Notes under the pieces: generated by a model
Seen by the model: only the letters and a program-made list of their open reading frames with translations
Told to the model about the DNA's origin: nothing
Databases searched by the model: none
Assembly (NCBI RefSeq): GCF_009818105.1
Contig: NZ_CP046564.1
Coordinates: forward strand, 3,596,001 to 3,660,000
Reading direction: 5' to 3'
Source of the DNA: Bacillus sp. N1-1
GTDB taxonomy: Bacteria; Bacillota; Bacilli; Bacillales; Guptibacillaceae
DNA length: 64,000 nt
Position numbers and translations under genes: made by a program
In this document: one piece after another, positions 25,261 through 33,999 of the stretch
Position numbering within the stretch: the first letter of the stretch is position 1
Layout: each line of letters begins with the position of its first letter

Positions 25261-26022
25261 TTACTCTTCTGCAACAACAAGCTTAACTTGGTGATTGCGA
25301 AGCATTGTTTGAATGTTCTCTTCTGGAAGTTTGTCCGTAATAATTAAATCAATGTCTTCTAGCTGTGCAAATGTAAAAAATTCCGAACGGTAAAACTTTG
25401 AATTATCAGCAAGAGCGATCACATATTGAGATTGTTGAATCATCTTTCTTTTCACCATACCGTCTTCTTCATGAGCAATTGTTAATCCATTATCTGATAT
25501 GCCAATGACACCAATAAATGCAATGTCGGCATTATAGGAGCCGACTTTTTCGACGACTGCAGATCCATAAAGAAAACGATGATCCTTCTCTAGTTTTCCC
25601 CCGAGAAGATGAATATCGAGGTGCGCTCCATTCGATAGAATATCCGCCTGGTGAATAGAGTTGGTGATAACAGTAGCTTGCTTTTCTACAAGAAATTCGG
25701 CACATGCTTGAACCGTTGTAGATGCATCAAGAATAACAACGTCTCCCGGATTCACATAGTTTGAAGCCATCTTTCCGATTCGCTGTTTTTCTTCGGATAC
25801 CACTTTCAACCGATCGTGATAAGACTGGATCTCATGACGTAACTCAGGAAGCACAGCGCCACCCCTTGTCCTCGTGACCGCTCCTTCTTCTTCAAGCTTT
25901 ACTAAATCACGTCTAGCCGTATCTCTTGATACGAGAAATAGCTCGCAAATGCGTTCTACTGAAATCCGTTCATATTGTTTTAAATAATCCAGGATCGCTA
26001 GCATTCTTTCTTCTTGATACAT
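25261..26022 (-). CDS. DeoR-family transcriptional regulator
   Basis: A 253-residue regulator: N-terminal HTH (ERISVERICELFLVSRDTARRDLVKLEEEGAVTRTRGGA) and C-terminal sugar-phosphate sensor domain with VILDASTTVQ, VITNS and DIAFIGVIGI. Such regulators usually sense a sugar phosphate and control catabolic genes, but no sugar genes lie adjacent; the divergent neighbour is purU. TAAGT repeats in the shared intergenic region may be its sites. Confidence 0.88.
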   Translation of the reverse strand: MYQEERMLAILDYLKQYERISVERICELFLVSRDTARRDLVKLEEEGAVTRTRGGAVLPELRHEIQSYHDRLKVVSEEKQRIGKMASNYVNPGDVVILDASTTVQACAEFLVEKQATVITNSIHQADILSNGAHLDIHLLGGKLEKDHRFLYGSAVVEKVGSYNADIAFIGVIGISDNGLTIAHEEDGMVKRKMIQQSQYVIALADNSKFYRSEFFTFAQLEDIDLIITDKLPEENIQTMLRNHQVKLVVAEE

Positions 26023-26043
26023 CGGTACACCCCATTTCCATCC

Positions 26044-26130
26044 ACTTACATTGTAAGTTTTTATAAGTATATTATCAATAGTAAATAAGTATTATTAATT
26101 AAATTTAATTATTCGTAAGTAATTGTAAGT
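26044..26130. promoter_or_regulatory. Repeated TAAGT motifs in the deoR-purU divergent region
   Basis: TAAGT starts at 26054, 26064, 26086, 26116 and 26126, with an inverted ACTTA at 26044. Spacings of 10, 22, 30 and 10 bp keep most copies on nearly the same face of the helix. The outer copies read GTAAGT. Likely binding sites for the DeoR regulator; the region is AT-rich, so chance contributes. Confidence 0.4.
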
Positions 26131-26238
26131 AATCAATTCTTTTTCTCTCTCTTAATCATTCCTACAAAATATCCTTTTGCGCTTTACATCGAAATAATGT
26201 ATTATTTAAAATATTTACAAGATAACTGGAGGCAAATC

Positions 26239-27105
26239 ATGAAGGAAAACCTAGAAAAAGGCATTTTATTAATTTCCTGTCCGGATAAAGAAGGAATTGT
26301 TGCAGCAGTCTCAACGTTTTTATTTTCAAACGGTGCAAATATTATACATTCTGATCAGCATTCCACTGACCCTGTGCTGGGGCACTTTTTTATGCGGATT
26401 GAATTTAGTCACCCTCACTTGAATCATCAGCTAGACGAGTTGAAACAAGCTTTTGAAGAAACGGCAAAGCCCTTTGAGATGGAATGGTCCATTACGGCTT
26501 CTTCTAAAAAATCACGCCTCGCTATTTTTGCGACAAAAGAAGACCATTGCTTACAAGAACTACTCTGGCGCTGGCAATTAGGGGAACTGCATGCTGACAT
26601 TGCTATGGTCATTAGTAATCACCCCGACTTTAAAGAGCTAACTGAGAACGCGGGAATCCCTTTTTATCATGTGCCGGTTACAAAAGAGTCAAAACCAGAG
26701 GCAACCGCCGAGCATCTTCGCCTTCTTGACGAGCACGATGTCGATACGGTTATTCTCGCTAGGTATATGCAAATCATTCCTGAAGAGCTTATTCACCTCT
26801 ATAACAACGAAATAATTAATATTCATCACTCTTTTCTGCCAGCCTTTATCGGGGGTAACCCTTACCAACAGGCGTTTGATCGAGGAGTCAAACTGATTGG
26901 AGCGACGGCTCATTATGTGAATGCTCAGCTTGATGAGGGCCCAATCATTGAACAGGATATCACTCGGATCACTCACCGTTATAATGTAACTGATTTAAAA
27001 AGACATGGAAAAGATATTGAACGCATTGTGCTCTACCGCGCCGTGAAATGGCACCTTGAAAAGCGCGTGATCGTTCACGGAAACAAAACAATCGTCTTTC
27101 AATAA
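26239..27105 (+). CDS. purU: Formyltetrahydrofolate deformylase PurU
   Basis: About 288 residues. Hydrolyses 10-formyl-THF to formate and THF. N-terminal ACT domain (ILLISCPDKEGIVAAVSTFLF) and C-terminal formyl-transfer domain with LARYMQII, NIHHSFLPAFIGGNPY and GATAHYV...DEGPIIEQD, including the catalytic N-H-D set. ATG at 26239 is 6 nt after GGAGG; the open frame extends to 26197 without a ribosome site. Own terminator follows. Confidence 0.95.
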   Translation: MKENLEKGILLISCPDKEGIVAAVSTFLFSNGANIIHSDQHSTDPVLGHFFMRIEFSHPHLNHQLDELKQAFEETAKPFEMEWSITASSKKSRLAIFATKEDHCLQELLWRWQLGELHADIAMVISNHPDFKELTENAGIPFYHVPVTKESKPEATAEHLRLLDEHDVDTVILARYMQIIPEELIHLYNNEIINIHHSFLPAFIGGNPYQQAFDRGVKLIGATAHYVNAQLDEGPIIEQDITRITHRYNVTDLKRHGKDIERIVLYRAVKWHLEKRVIVHGNKTIVFQ

Positions 27106-27117
27106 GGGTTCCAAAAG

Positions 27118-27143
27118 AAAAAGCACCCCATTCGGGTGCTTTG
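27118..27143. terminator. Rho-independent terminator after purU
   Basis: AAAGCACCC / GGGTGCTTT hairpin with TTGCTTATTTT downstream; A-run on the other side makes it potentially bidirectional. Confidence 0.85.
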
Positions 27144-27149
27144 CTTATT

Positions 27150-27236
27150 TTAGTAAGCCCATACTGCGCCAACGATAATCAATAGAATGAACAATACAAC
27201 AATTAGCGCGAAGCCTTGACCATAACCGTAACTCAT
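27150..27236 (-). CDS. YjcZ-family small sporulation protein
   Basis: A 28-residue peptide, MSYGYGQGFALIVVLFILLI at the start and ending WAY: a short Gly/Tyr head and one hydrophobic helix. This is the YjcZ/YtzI-like family of tiny Bacillus proteins often made in sporulation. Its helix coding DNA is nearly identical to that of the next gene, so the two arose by duplication. Confidence 0.75.
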   Translation of the reverse strand: MSYGYGQGFALIVVLFILLIIVGAVWAY

Positions 27237-27274
27237 GCGTATCCCTCCCTTCATGCTAATTTAACAAGAAAGGT

Positions 27275-27457
27275 TTAGTAGCCATATCCGCCGTAACCGC
27301 CGTAGCCACCTTTTCCGTAACCACCACATTGACCGCCGTAATTAGCTCCGCCAACTGCAGCAGCTCCAACGATAATCAATAGAATGAACAATACAACGAT
27401 TAACGCAAAGCCTTTACCGTAGCCTCCGCCACGTACTTGCTCTTTTCCACCACTCAT
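27275..27457 (-). CDS. YjcZ-family small sporulation protein, Gly/Tyr-rich tail
   Basis: A 60-residue protein: charged head (SGGKEQVRGGGYGKG), a hydrophobic helix FALIVVLFILLIIVGAAA, and a Gly-Tyr repeat tail (GGYGKGGYGGYGGYGY) with one Cys. AAAGGGGG precedes ATG. The tail resembles spore-coat Gly-rich peptides. Confidence 0.85.
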   Translation of the reverse strand: MSGGKEQVRGGGYGKGFALIVVLFILLIIVGAAAVGGANYGGQCGGYGKGGYGGYGGYGY

Positions 27458-27570
27458 TAGAAAACCCCCTTTCCTGGAAGGTTACTAACACTATATGTCG
27501 CAAAGGAAAAGAAGGGTTAGGCTGGTGTCCATAGTTCGGTAGAAATATCATTTCAACTTATCTGTCACCT

Positions 27571-27648
27571 TCAAATAATGCCTGCTACAGCTAGTAAAAT
27601 AATGACAAGAAGAATGAAAAGGATAAGAAACAAAATCAATTCATCCAT
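27571..27648 (-). CDS. Small one-helix membrane peptide
   Basis: A 25-residue peptide starting MDELILFLILFILLVIILLA, almost entirely hydrophobic, with GGGGGG 6 nt upstream of ATG. By position and composition it is a third YjcZ-like or sporulation-type membrane peptide. Too short for firm family assignment. Confidence 0.6.
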   Translation of the reverse strand: MDELILFLILFILLVIILLAVAGII

Positions 27649-27721
27649 TGAGATCCCCCCGAAATCGGTCATTTACTATTTTATGTCACTCTGGGCACCT
27701 AGGTGAATGAAACCTCACTGA

Positions 27722-27758
27722 CACAAAAAAGAAGCCCCTTCCTAAATGAAGAGGCTGT
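27722..27758 (-). terminator. Rho-independent terminator
   Basis: AGCC-CCTTC / GAAG-AGGCT stem with one mismatch, T-rich on the minus strand, after the flavodoxin-fold gene. Confidence 0.65.
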
Positions 27759-27768
27759 TGATTTATGC

Positions 27769-28386
27769 TTATTCCATTGTGTTTCCTTTAGCTGGGATCG
27801 GGTTTTCATTTAAAATACGCGCAAAATGAATTAAATTATAGGCCATTGTTTTGGCGTGACCTGTTGAAAAGTCATTTTTCTGTCCATTCGCTTCGATGTA
27901 GGAATCGCCTGGTCCAGCTTCTCCTACCCAATAGGCATCCACGTTTGGCGGAACTGTTAGTCCAATGTGAGAAAATCCATATAAGATTGAAGCTGCAGCG
28001 TGTTTAGCACCATCTTCATTACCTGTAATCACAACGCCGCCAACCTTATTATAATAGAGGGACTGGCCTTTCTCGTTCGTTAAGCTACTTCCTCCGTATA
28101 AGCGTTCAATCGCAAGTGTCGCAATGCTACTTTTTTCACCTAGCCAGAGAGGTGTTCCTACTATAAGAATATCAGCAGCCTTCACCTTTTCAAAAATGGC
28201 TGGCCACTCATCTCCATGACCTTCATCTTCCGAAACTCCGTAAGCGATTTTATAATCAGCTAACCGAATACTTTCAGACTCAATTCCTTCTTTCTTAAAA
28301 ATCGCTTCCGCTTCTTTGTAGAGAGCATCCGTATTTGATGCCGTTTCACTTGTTTTAAGCGAACAATTTAAAAATAATGCTTTCAT
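27769..28386 (-). CDS. Flavodoxin-fold NAD(P)H/FMN reductase
   Basis: A 205-residue protein with the flavodoxin-like FMN site: NCSLKTSETASNT near the N-terminus, VGTPLWLGEKSS in the middle and VITGNEDGAKHAAASILY. These match NADPH-dependent FMN reductase / WrbA-like proteins. Electron acceptor unknown. GAGGAG precedes the ATG. Confidence 0.85.
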   Translation of the reverse strand: MKALFLNCSLKTSETASNTDALYKEAEAIFKKEGIESESIRLADYKIAYGVSEDEGHGDEWPAIFEKVKAADILIVGTPLWLGEKSSIATLAIERLYGGSSLTNEKGQSLYYNKVGGVVITGNEDGAKHAAASILYGFSHIGLTVPPNVDAYWVGEAGPGDSYIEANGQKNDFSTGHAKTMAYNLIHFARILNENPIPAKGNTME

Positions 28387-28484
28387 CCTTTAAACTCCTC
28401 TCCAAACTATGGTTATTCCTACCATCTTTTTACCTCTTCTAGAGTTATTTAAACAAATCGTTATGCAAAAAAAACGACGGAAGC

Positions 28485-28522
28485 AAAAAAAACCACTTGA
28501 ACGAAACTTCAAGTGGTTTTTA
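28485..28522 (-). terminator. Rho-independent terminator
   Basis: AAAACCACTTGAA / TTCAAGTGGTTTT hairpin flanked by A- and T-runs, after the EthD-like gene. Confidence 0.85.
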
Positions 28523-28526
28523 CTTT

Positions 28527-28829
28527 TTATTCAGTTATAAGCAATAGCGGTGGCTCATTTAAAAACTTCATCATGTTTTGCCCATCTTCCGATACTTTTG
28601 CCCATGCCGGTGACTGCATTGCGTCTTCCAATTGCTCTTTGGATTCAAACTCAATTATTGCGGTTAAGAAATACTTTTTATCGGTGTTCATTGCAGCTGT
28701 AACATAATTCACTTCTGCATGAGTGACATTAGGAACATCTTTCACTAAAGCCATATGATTCTTTTCATAATAGTTCTTAAATTCTTCTACGTGTTTTGGT
28801 TCCTCATAAAGCACAACAATTTTAGCCAA
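28527..28829 (-). CDS. EthD-like dimeric alpha/beta-barrel protein
   Basis: A 100-residue ferredoxin-like fold: KIVVLYEEPKHVEEFKNYYEKNHMALVKDVPNV is the EthD pattern, followed by FLTAIIEFESKEQLEDAMQSPAWAKVSEDGQ. Such proteins assist or catalyse oxidations of aromatic compounds. TTG start with GGAGCG upstream. No linked catabolic genes. Confidence 0.8.
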   Translation of the reverse strand: MAKIVVLYEEPKHVEEFKNYYEKNHMALVKDVPNVTHAEVNYVTAAMNTDKKYFLTAIIEFESKEQLEDAMQSPAWAKVSEDGQNMMKFLNEPPLLLITE

Positions 28830-28914
28830 GATTCATCGCTCCATTCATTGCATTTCTTATACCATAAGCTAAGTTAAGCTGATTAGAAAGTAATATGCAC
28901 CTGGTGGTGTTCAC

Positions 28915-29595
28915 TCATTTCTTTTTGCGACCAGCCACTACTTTACCAATAATAATAAATAGAACAATGACGACACTTGTCCAAAGAAAGCGGGTTTGAT
29001 ATTCGTCCAAATTAGCAACGTCATGTCCAACAATCGTGTAAAGGATCGTTCCAGGAATTTGTCCAAGAGCTGTCGCTACAAAAAAAGAGCTAAACGAAAT
29101 CTGACTAAGCCCTGCAAGAAAGCTTATAAAATCAAAAGAAACAATGGGAATTAACCTTGCGACAAAAATTAAAAAGAAACCGTTTTTGCCGCTGTACCGA
29201 TTTGCTTGATGTAGGAGATGATTCTGTTTCGTAACTCTCTCAACAAAGCCGGCACCTAGAAGCCTTGCGAGCCAGAACATCACAATGGCAGCTGCCATTC
29301 CTCCCGTCCAGCTGATTAAGAACCCAATTGGAATGCCAAATGCGAGCCCATTTGCTGCGGTAATTACGAATGATGGCAGCGGCGCCAGTATGCCCTGCGC
29401 AATCATTAACGCTATGCTAATGATTGGCGCCCACACTCCCAAAGAGCGAAAGTAATCAGCTAGGAGAGAAAGTGATTCAAGTGAAAGCATGGAGCGAATT
29501 CTCGCCAACCATGGTGGGTTGATTAGAAAGATAATCAGGATTGTAAATAAAAGGGCTATTCCTATCCATAGGAAAGGATTTGCGGACTTTTTCAT
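28915..29595 (-). CDS. TVP38/TMEM64 (DedA-like VTT) membrane protein
   Basis: A 226-residue protein with about six hydrophobic segments and the VTT-domain motifs FVITAANGLAFGIPIGFLISWTGG, FLIFVARLIPIVSFDFISFLAG and ALGQIPGTILYTIVGH. Family members act in lipid movement or membrane homeostasis. ATG with GAGGAG; divergent from the CNNM/CorC-type gene. Confidence 0.88.
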   Translation of the reverse strand: MKKSANPFLWIGIALLFTILIIFLINPPWLARIRSMLSLESLSLLADYFRSLGVWAPIISIALMIAQGILAPLPSFVITAANGLAFGIPIGFLISWTGGMAAAIVMFWLARLLGAGFVERVTKQNHLLHQANRYSGKNGFFLIFVARLIPIVSFDFISFLAGLSQISFSSFFVATALGQIPGTILYTIVGHDVANLDEYQTRFLWTSVVIVLFIIIGKVVAGRKKK

Positions 29596-29766
29596 AAATA
29601 ACTCCTCTTCTGAAAAAACTATAGCGTATATGCTCTTAACATGAATGTTCTATTGACGAAATCAAGTGACAATCATACCCATTGAGTATGCTGTAAGAAA
29701 AATAATAGTTGTTTTACGTTCCCCCAAAAGAGGAAAGCATCGATATAATAAGACAACTATTACATA

Positions 29767-29803
29767 GGAGGTGAACCCTTACAAATCTGTAAGGGCCTTA
29801 TTG
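29767..29803 (+). promoter_or_regulatory. Hairpin between Shine-Dalgarno and TTG start
   Basis: GGAGG at 29767-29771, then a perfect 8-bp hairpin CCCTTACA-AATC-TGTAAGGG (29776-29795), then CCTTA and TTG at 29801. With the hairpin folded, GGAGG is about 9 nt from TTG; unfolded, it is 29 nt away and only the weaker TAAGGG lies close. The fold could tune translation of the transporter. Confidence 0.5.
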
Positions 29804-31087
29804 GAACTAATTAAAGTAATTGCTGTTCTGTTGTTAATCGTCTTAACGGCGTTTTTCGTAGCATCTGAATTTGCCATCGTGAAAATTCGAAGGACAAGAA
29901 TAGATGCGCTCGCAAGCGAAGGGAATAAAAAGGCAAAATCGGTTCAAAAAGTATTAGGTAACTTGGATGGCTATCTTTCAGCCTGTCAGCTAGGAATCAC
30001 AATTACTGCACTTGCTTTAGGTTGGCTCGGAGAAGAAACCGTAGAGCAGCTCTTGCACCCTCTGTTTGAGCTCATCAATTTACCTGACTCCATTGCTACA
30101 CCTGTTACCATCGCGCTAGCTTTTGCGATTATTACGTTTCTTCACGTTGTTCTTGGTGAGCTTGCTCCGAAAACGTTTGCCATTCAGAAAGCTGAAAGTG
30201 TTAGTTTACTTCTTGCTGGACCACTTATCTGGTTCTACCGTATCATGTATCCTTTTATTTGGGCATTGAATGGCTCAGCTCGCGGTATCGTAAGGTTATT
30301 CGGACTTAAATCAGCGAATGAACATGAACAAGCCCATTCTGAAGATGAGCTTCGCCTCATTTTATCCGAAAGCTACAAAAGTGGGGAAATTAACAAATCC
30401 GAGATGGAATTCGTGAATAACATCTTTGAATTTGATGAGCGCATGGCTCGAGAAATTATGATCCCAAGAACAGAAATGACATGTCTCTTTTTAGATAATA
30501 CAACGGAAGAAAACCTTGAGATCATGAAAAATGGTAAGTATACACGCTACCCGGTAGCGGATGGGGACAAAGATAAAATCATTGGTGTCGTCAACATTAA
30601 AGAAATTTTAACACAGTATAAATGGGGCGAAGAGCTTGTACTTAGAGAATACATTCACCCGATTAACCACGTTATTGAGACAGCTCATATCAAAACACTT
30701 TTAACCAAAATGCAAAAGAGCCATAATCATATTGCCATTGTTGTGGATGAGTACGGAGGTACGGCAGGACTCGTCACTGTCGAGGATATTCTTGAAGAAA
30801 TTGTTGGCGAAATTCAGGATGAATTTGATTTTGATGAAAAGCTTCCCATTCGTGAAGCAGAAAATGGCCAAACGATCGTTGATGGAAAAGCACTCATTAG
30901 TGATATTAACGAATTGCTTGGCACATCAATTGACCATACAGATGTGGATACAATTGGTGGTTGGATCCTCACGCATGACATTGAACCTAAACAGGGAACA
31001 TCGTTTACAGTAGATAACTATCAGTTCACAGTTTTAGAAGTAGACGGACATCAAATCAAAGAACTTGAAATAAAGCAAAAATCATAA
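29801..31087 (+). CDS. CNNM/CorC-type membrane protein (DUF21-CBS-CorC_HlyC)
   Basis: About 428 residues: N-terminal DUF21 with four membrane helices (LLLIVLTAFFVASEFAIVKIRRTRID; GYLSACQLGITITALALGWLGE; HVVLGELAPKTFAI), two CBS domains (IMIPRTEMTCLF; IVVDEYGGTAGLVTVEDILEEIVGEI) and a C-terminal CorC_HlyC domain. Family members export Mg2+ or affect divalent cations (e.g. MpfA). Start TTG at 29801 fits the usual family N-terminus; a GTG at 29771 overlaps the ribosome site. Which B. subtilis paralogue it matches is not clear. Confidence 0.9.
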   Translation: MELIKVIAVLLLIVLTAFFVASEFAIVKIRRTRIDALASEGNKKAKSVQKVLGNLDGYLSACQLGITITALALGWLGEETVEQLLHPLFELINLPDSIATPVTIALAFAIITFLHVVLGELAPKTFAIQKAESVSLLLAGPLIWFYRIMYPFIWALNGSARGIVRLFGLKSANEHEQAHSEDELRLILSESYKSGEINKSEMEFVNNIFEFDERMAREIMIPRTEMTCLFLDNTTEENLEIMKNGKYTRYPVADGDKDKIIGVVNIKEILTQYKWGEELVLREYIHPINHVIETAHIKTLLTKMQKSHNHIAIVVDEYGGTAGLVTVEDILEEIVGEIQDEFDFDEKLPIREAENGQTIVDGKALISDINELLGTSIDHTDVDTIGGWILTHDIEPKQGTSFTVDNYQFTVLEVDGHQIKELEIKQKS

Positions 31088-31090
31088 AGT

Positions 31091-31132
31091 AAAAAAGCTG
31101 TCTCGATGTGATCCACATCGAGACAGCTTTTT
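31091..31132. terminator. Bidirectional terminator
   Basis: AAAAAGCTGTCTCGATGTG / CACATCGAGACAGCTTTTT, a long perfect stem between convergent genes. Confidence 0.92.
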
Positions 31133-31135
31133 CGC

Positions 31136-31915
31136 TTAAGATAAGAGATCAATCCATATTTTAATGGACGTTCCAAGAATAAGGGCAGCAAGTACCCACT
31201 GAAGAATTTTCGTATTAATTTTCTTACCTGCATTGGCACCAAGCGGTGAAGCAATTAAGCTTGCGACAATCATAACTGCGGCTGGTAGTAAAAGAACTTG
31301 GCCAGTTGCCAATTTACCTACCGTTGAACCGATTGAGGAAATAAACGTAATCGCAAGAGAAGAAGCAATTGTCATCCGTGTCGGAATTTTTAATACGACG
31401 AGCATGATCGGAACGAGAAGAAATGCTCCGGCCGCGCCAACGATTCCTGCACCAATCCCCACGATAAAGGCAAGAGCAGCTGAAAGAAATTTATTAAATT
31501 TCACCTGATCAAGTGGAATATCATCGATGCCTTTTTTGGGTATAAACATCATAACCGCTGCAATGGCTGCAAGCAGACCATACACGACATTAATTCCTTG
31601 CTCTGACATAATGGTGGACCCATATCCTCCGATGAAACTACCGATCAGAATGCTGACACCCATGTAGAGGATCAACTGCTTATTCAGGTAACCACCTTTT
31701 CGATAAGCCCATACCCCACCGATGGTTGCAAAGAATACCTGAACCGCACTAATACCAGAAACTTCATGTGCACTAAAGGCAGCAAAACCGAGTAGTGGTG
31801 GGATATAAAGAAGCATTGGATATTTAATAATGGAACCACCGATTCCTACCATTCCTGAAATAAAAGATCCTATAAATCCAATTGCAAAAATCGTGATAAT
31901 AAAACCGAAATCCAT
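31136..31915 (-). CDS. yrkJ: TauE/SafE-family sulfur anion exporter (YrkJ)
   Basis: About 259 residues with eight predicted helices and the two half-repeats of the TSUP family ([44 protein letters not shown]). Probably exports sulfite or thiosulfate made by the persulfide pathway encoded upstream. ATG at 31915 has AAGGAGTG upstream. Last gene of the yrk-type operon, as in B. subtilis. Confidence 0.9.
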   Translation of the reverse strand: MDFGFIITIFAIGFIGSFISGMVGIGGSIIKYPMLLYIPPLLGFAAFSAHEVSGISAVQVFFATIGGVWAYRKGGYLNKQLILYMGVSILIGSFIGGYGSTIMSEQGINVVYGLLAAIAAVMMFIPKKGIDDIPLDQVKFNKFLSAALAFIVGIGAGIVGAAGAFLLVPIMLVVLKIPTRMTIASSLAITFISSIGSTVGKLATGQVLLLPAAVMIVASLIASPLGANAGKKINTKILQWVLAALILGTSIKIWIDLLS

Positions 31916-31972
31916 TTTGTTCACTCCTTCCATTAAAAAGGAGGTACTGATTCAGTACCTCCTATCATTTTA

Positions 31973-32200
31973 CTAAGCCTTTTTAATCCAGAAATAGAAC
32001 ACGCCGTCTGTTTCTTCAGACTTCATTAGTTCATGACCGCCTGATTTTGCCCATGCAGCTAGATCACTCTGTGCACCTTTATCCGTTGCTTGCACTTCAA
32101 GTACTTCACCTGACTCCATATCCTTCATTGCTTTTTTCGTTTTTACGATTGGCATTGGGCATGCAAGCCCTTTTGTATCTAGTGTTTTTTGTGCATCCAT
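31973..32200 (-). CDS. yrkI: TusA-like sulfur carrier (YrkI)
   Basis: A 75-residue TusA fold with the signature LDTKGLACPMPIVKTKKAM; the Cys of CPMP is the persulfide carrier. ATG at 32200 preceded by AAGGAGG. Accepts sulfane sulfur from rhodanese partners in the same operon. Similar to the N-terminal half of the fusion protein encoded at 33416-33979. Confidence 0.92.
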   Translation of the reverse strand: MDAQKTLDTKGLACPMPIVKTKKAMKDMESGEVLEVQATDKGAQSDLAAWAKSGGHELMKSEETDGVFYFWIKKA

Positions 32201-32216
32201 TTGTAATTCCTCCTTA

Positions 32217-33338
32217 TTAGTTAACCGCACAGCGGTTTGGTCCAATTTCCATTTCTCTTTTTGTTTCTTCATCAGGAGTGATTTTCCCCATGTTTGTTTC
32301 ACGAATTTCTTGATAAGCATTTGGCTGTGGCGGAAGATTTTCCGTCACCATTTTTCTAAAATCTTCTTCTTTTTCTACATTAAGACCATCATTCTTTTGG
32401 TAAAGATCCTGCAGCTTTGCAGATACCAGTCCTTTTTCATCAAGCTCCGCCATTTTTGAAAAGTGAGCTGGAAGAACAACTAATTCTCCGGCCATTTCTT
32501 TGTAACGGTTGTAGAGTGTTGTCCGTAGGTCTTGCACCCAGTCTTCAGCCTTACCAGCTAAATCTGGTCGTCCAATAGACTCTACAAATAGAATGTCACC
32601 TGTTAGAAGGTAAGCATCATGAATCATAAGTGACGTACTTCCAATTGTGTGTCCTGGAGAGTAGATCGGTTCAATCGTAACCTCTCCAATCGTTACTGTA
32701 CTTCCTTCTTTCAATGCCGTATAGTCGAACGTTACTTCGCCAGCATCCTCTTCAGGAAGATAATACGTTCCATTCACGCTATCAGCTAACGTCTTACCGC
32801 CAGAAATATGATCAGCATGAAGATGGGTATCAAACGTTGCTTTTATTGTAAGACCTTTGTTTTCCGCAAACGTGGTGTAATTCTCAATCATGCGGTTAGC
32901 ATCCACAATGGCCGCTTCCCCATTTGATTCGATCAAATAAGAGAGGCATCCTTTTCCAAGGCGAACAAATTGATAAAGAGCTCCTCCTGGAAGGTCGCCA
33001 ACCTTAACTGGCTCAAGGTATTCACTCCATGCTTTCATTCCACCTGAAAGATAAGAGACGTTCTCAAGTCCTGCTTCAACGAGTTCTTCACCTACAAAGA
33101 TCGATGAACCTTCTTTCGCACATACAACAAGAATTTCTTTATCCCTAGGAAGCTTCGGCAGAATTTCTTCTACACCGTCAATTAAATCGAAGTAAGGAAC
33201 ATTCATTGACGTAACGGATGCACCTTCGATTTTCCAATCACCGTATGCTTCTTCATTTCTTACATCGAGAATAAAAAGTTCATCCTGATTGATCACTTTT
33301 GTTGCAACTTCACTTGCTTGTTTTTGTTTTAAACTCAC
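32217..33338 (-). CDS. yrkH: Rhodanese-metallo-beta-lactamase persulfide dioxygenase (YrkH)
   Basis: About 373 residues. N-terminal rhodanese domain (about 10-115, [16 protein letters not shown]; active-site Cys in [10 protein letters not shown]) and C-terminal metallo-beta-lactamase domain (about 125-330) with [13 protein letters not shown] and SPGHTIGS metal ligands and [16 protein letters not shown]. Architecture equals CstB/YrkH, which oxidises persulfide to sulfite/thiosulfate. GTG at 33338 is 8 nt after GGGGG. A partial CstR-like palindrome covers its ribosome binding site. Confidence 0.92.
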   Translation of the reverse strand: MSLKQKQASEVATKVINQDELFILDVRNEEAYGDWKIEGASVTSMNVPYFDLIDGVEEILPKLPRDKEILVVCAKEGSSIFVGEELVEAGLENVSYLSGGMKAWSEYLEPVKVGDLPGGALYQFVRLGKGCLSYLIESNGEAAIVDANRMIENYTTFAENKGLTIKATFDTHLHADHISGGKTLADSVNGTYYLPEEDAGEVTFDYTALKEGSTVTIGEVTIEPIYSPGHTIGSTSLMIHDAYLLTGDILFVESIGRPDLAGKAEDWVQDLRTTLYNRYKEMAGELVVLPAHFSKMAELDEKGLVSAKLQDLYQKNDGLNVEKEEDFRKMVTENLPPQPNAYQEIRETNMGKITPDEETKREMEIGPNRCAVN

Positions 33339-33343
33339 TTTAT

Positions 33344-33359
33344 ATACCCCCATCCGTAT
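33344..33359 (-). promoter_or_regulatory. Degenerate CstR-like operator at yrkH
   Basis: ATACCCCCATCCGTAT: the left half matches the operator, the right half (CCGTAT) only in part. It coincides with the yrkH Shine-Dalgarno. It may be a weak internal operator or chance. Confidence 0.3.
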
Positions 33360-33415
33360 TATTTGTTCTAAAAAAATTTAGTCATGCTGCGGGAAAATTT
33401 TCCGCTCTTTATTTT

Positions 33416-33979
33416 CTAAAGATCAGACGTTGTAGGACCATCCCACTCGGACATTCCCGGTACAACATTGATCACATCATAGCCACTTTCAGCTAGCTTT
33501 TGCGCCGCAAGGTCACTTCTTGTACCTGTACGACAAACAACATAAATTTTCTTCTCTTTATCTAACTCTGACATACGATTTTCTAAGTCACCCAGTGGCA
33601 AAGAAATCGCGTGTGGAAGGTGGCTGAACGCATATTCCGCTGGCTCTCTTACATCCACGATCGTCATATTATCTTCTTCTAACTTAGCGGTTAGATCTTC
33701 ATTTAAAATAACGTGAGGATGACTCTTTTCAAGTGTTGTTTCCCCATCTGAAGCCTTACGAAGATAATGTTTTAGTACATCCCCTTCTTCTACTGTTCCG
33801 AGATAATGATGACCAACTTTATCAGCCCAGGCTTTAAGGTCAGCTTTAGAACCTTTGTCTGTAGCTAGAATTTCTAGAACGACTCCAGCTTCAAGATCTT
33901 TCATCATTTTTTTCGTTTTCACAATTGGCATCGGGCACGCTAGCCCTTTTGCATCTAGTACATGATCAGTTTGTATCAT
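33416..33979 (-). CDS. yrkF: TusA-rhodanese fusion sulfurtransferase (YrkF)
   Basis: About 187 residues. TusA domain (about 1-80, LDAKGLACPMPIVKTKKMMK) fused to a rhodanese domain (about 95-187) with VDVREPAEYAFSHLPHA and active loop VVCRTGTRS. ATG at 33979, with AGGAGG upstream. Moves persulfide sulfur between the two cysteines; same architecture as B. subtilis YrkF. Confidence 0.92.
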   Translation of the reverse strand: MIQTDHVLDAKGLACPMPIVKTKKMMKDLEAGVVLEILATDKGSKADLKAWADKVGHHYLGTVEEGDVLKHYLRKASDGETTLEKSHPHVILNEDLTAKLEEDNMTIVDVREPAEYAFSHLPHAISLPLGDLENRMSELDKEKKIYVVCRTGTRSDLAAQKLAESGYDVINVVPGMSEWDGPTTSDL

Positions 33980-33999
33980 AAGTCTACCTCCTGTATGAG

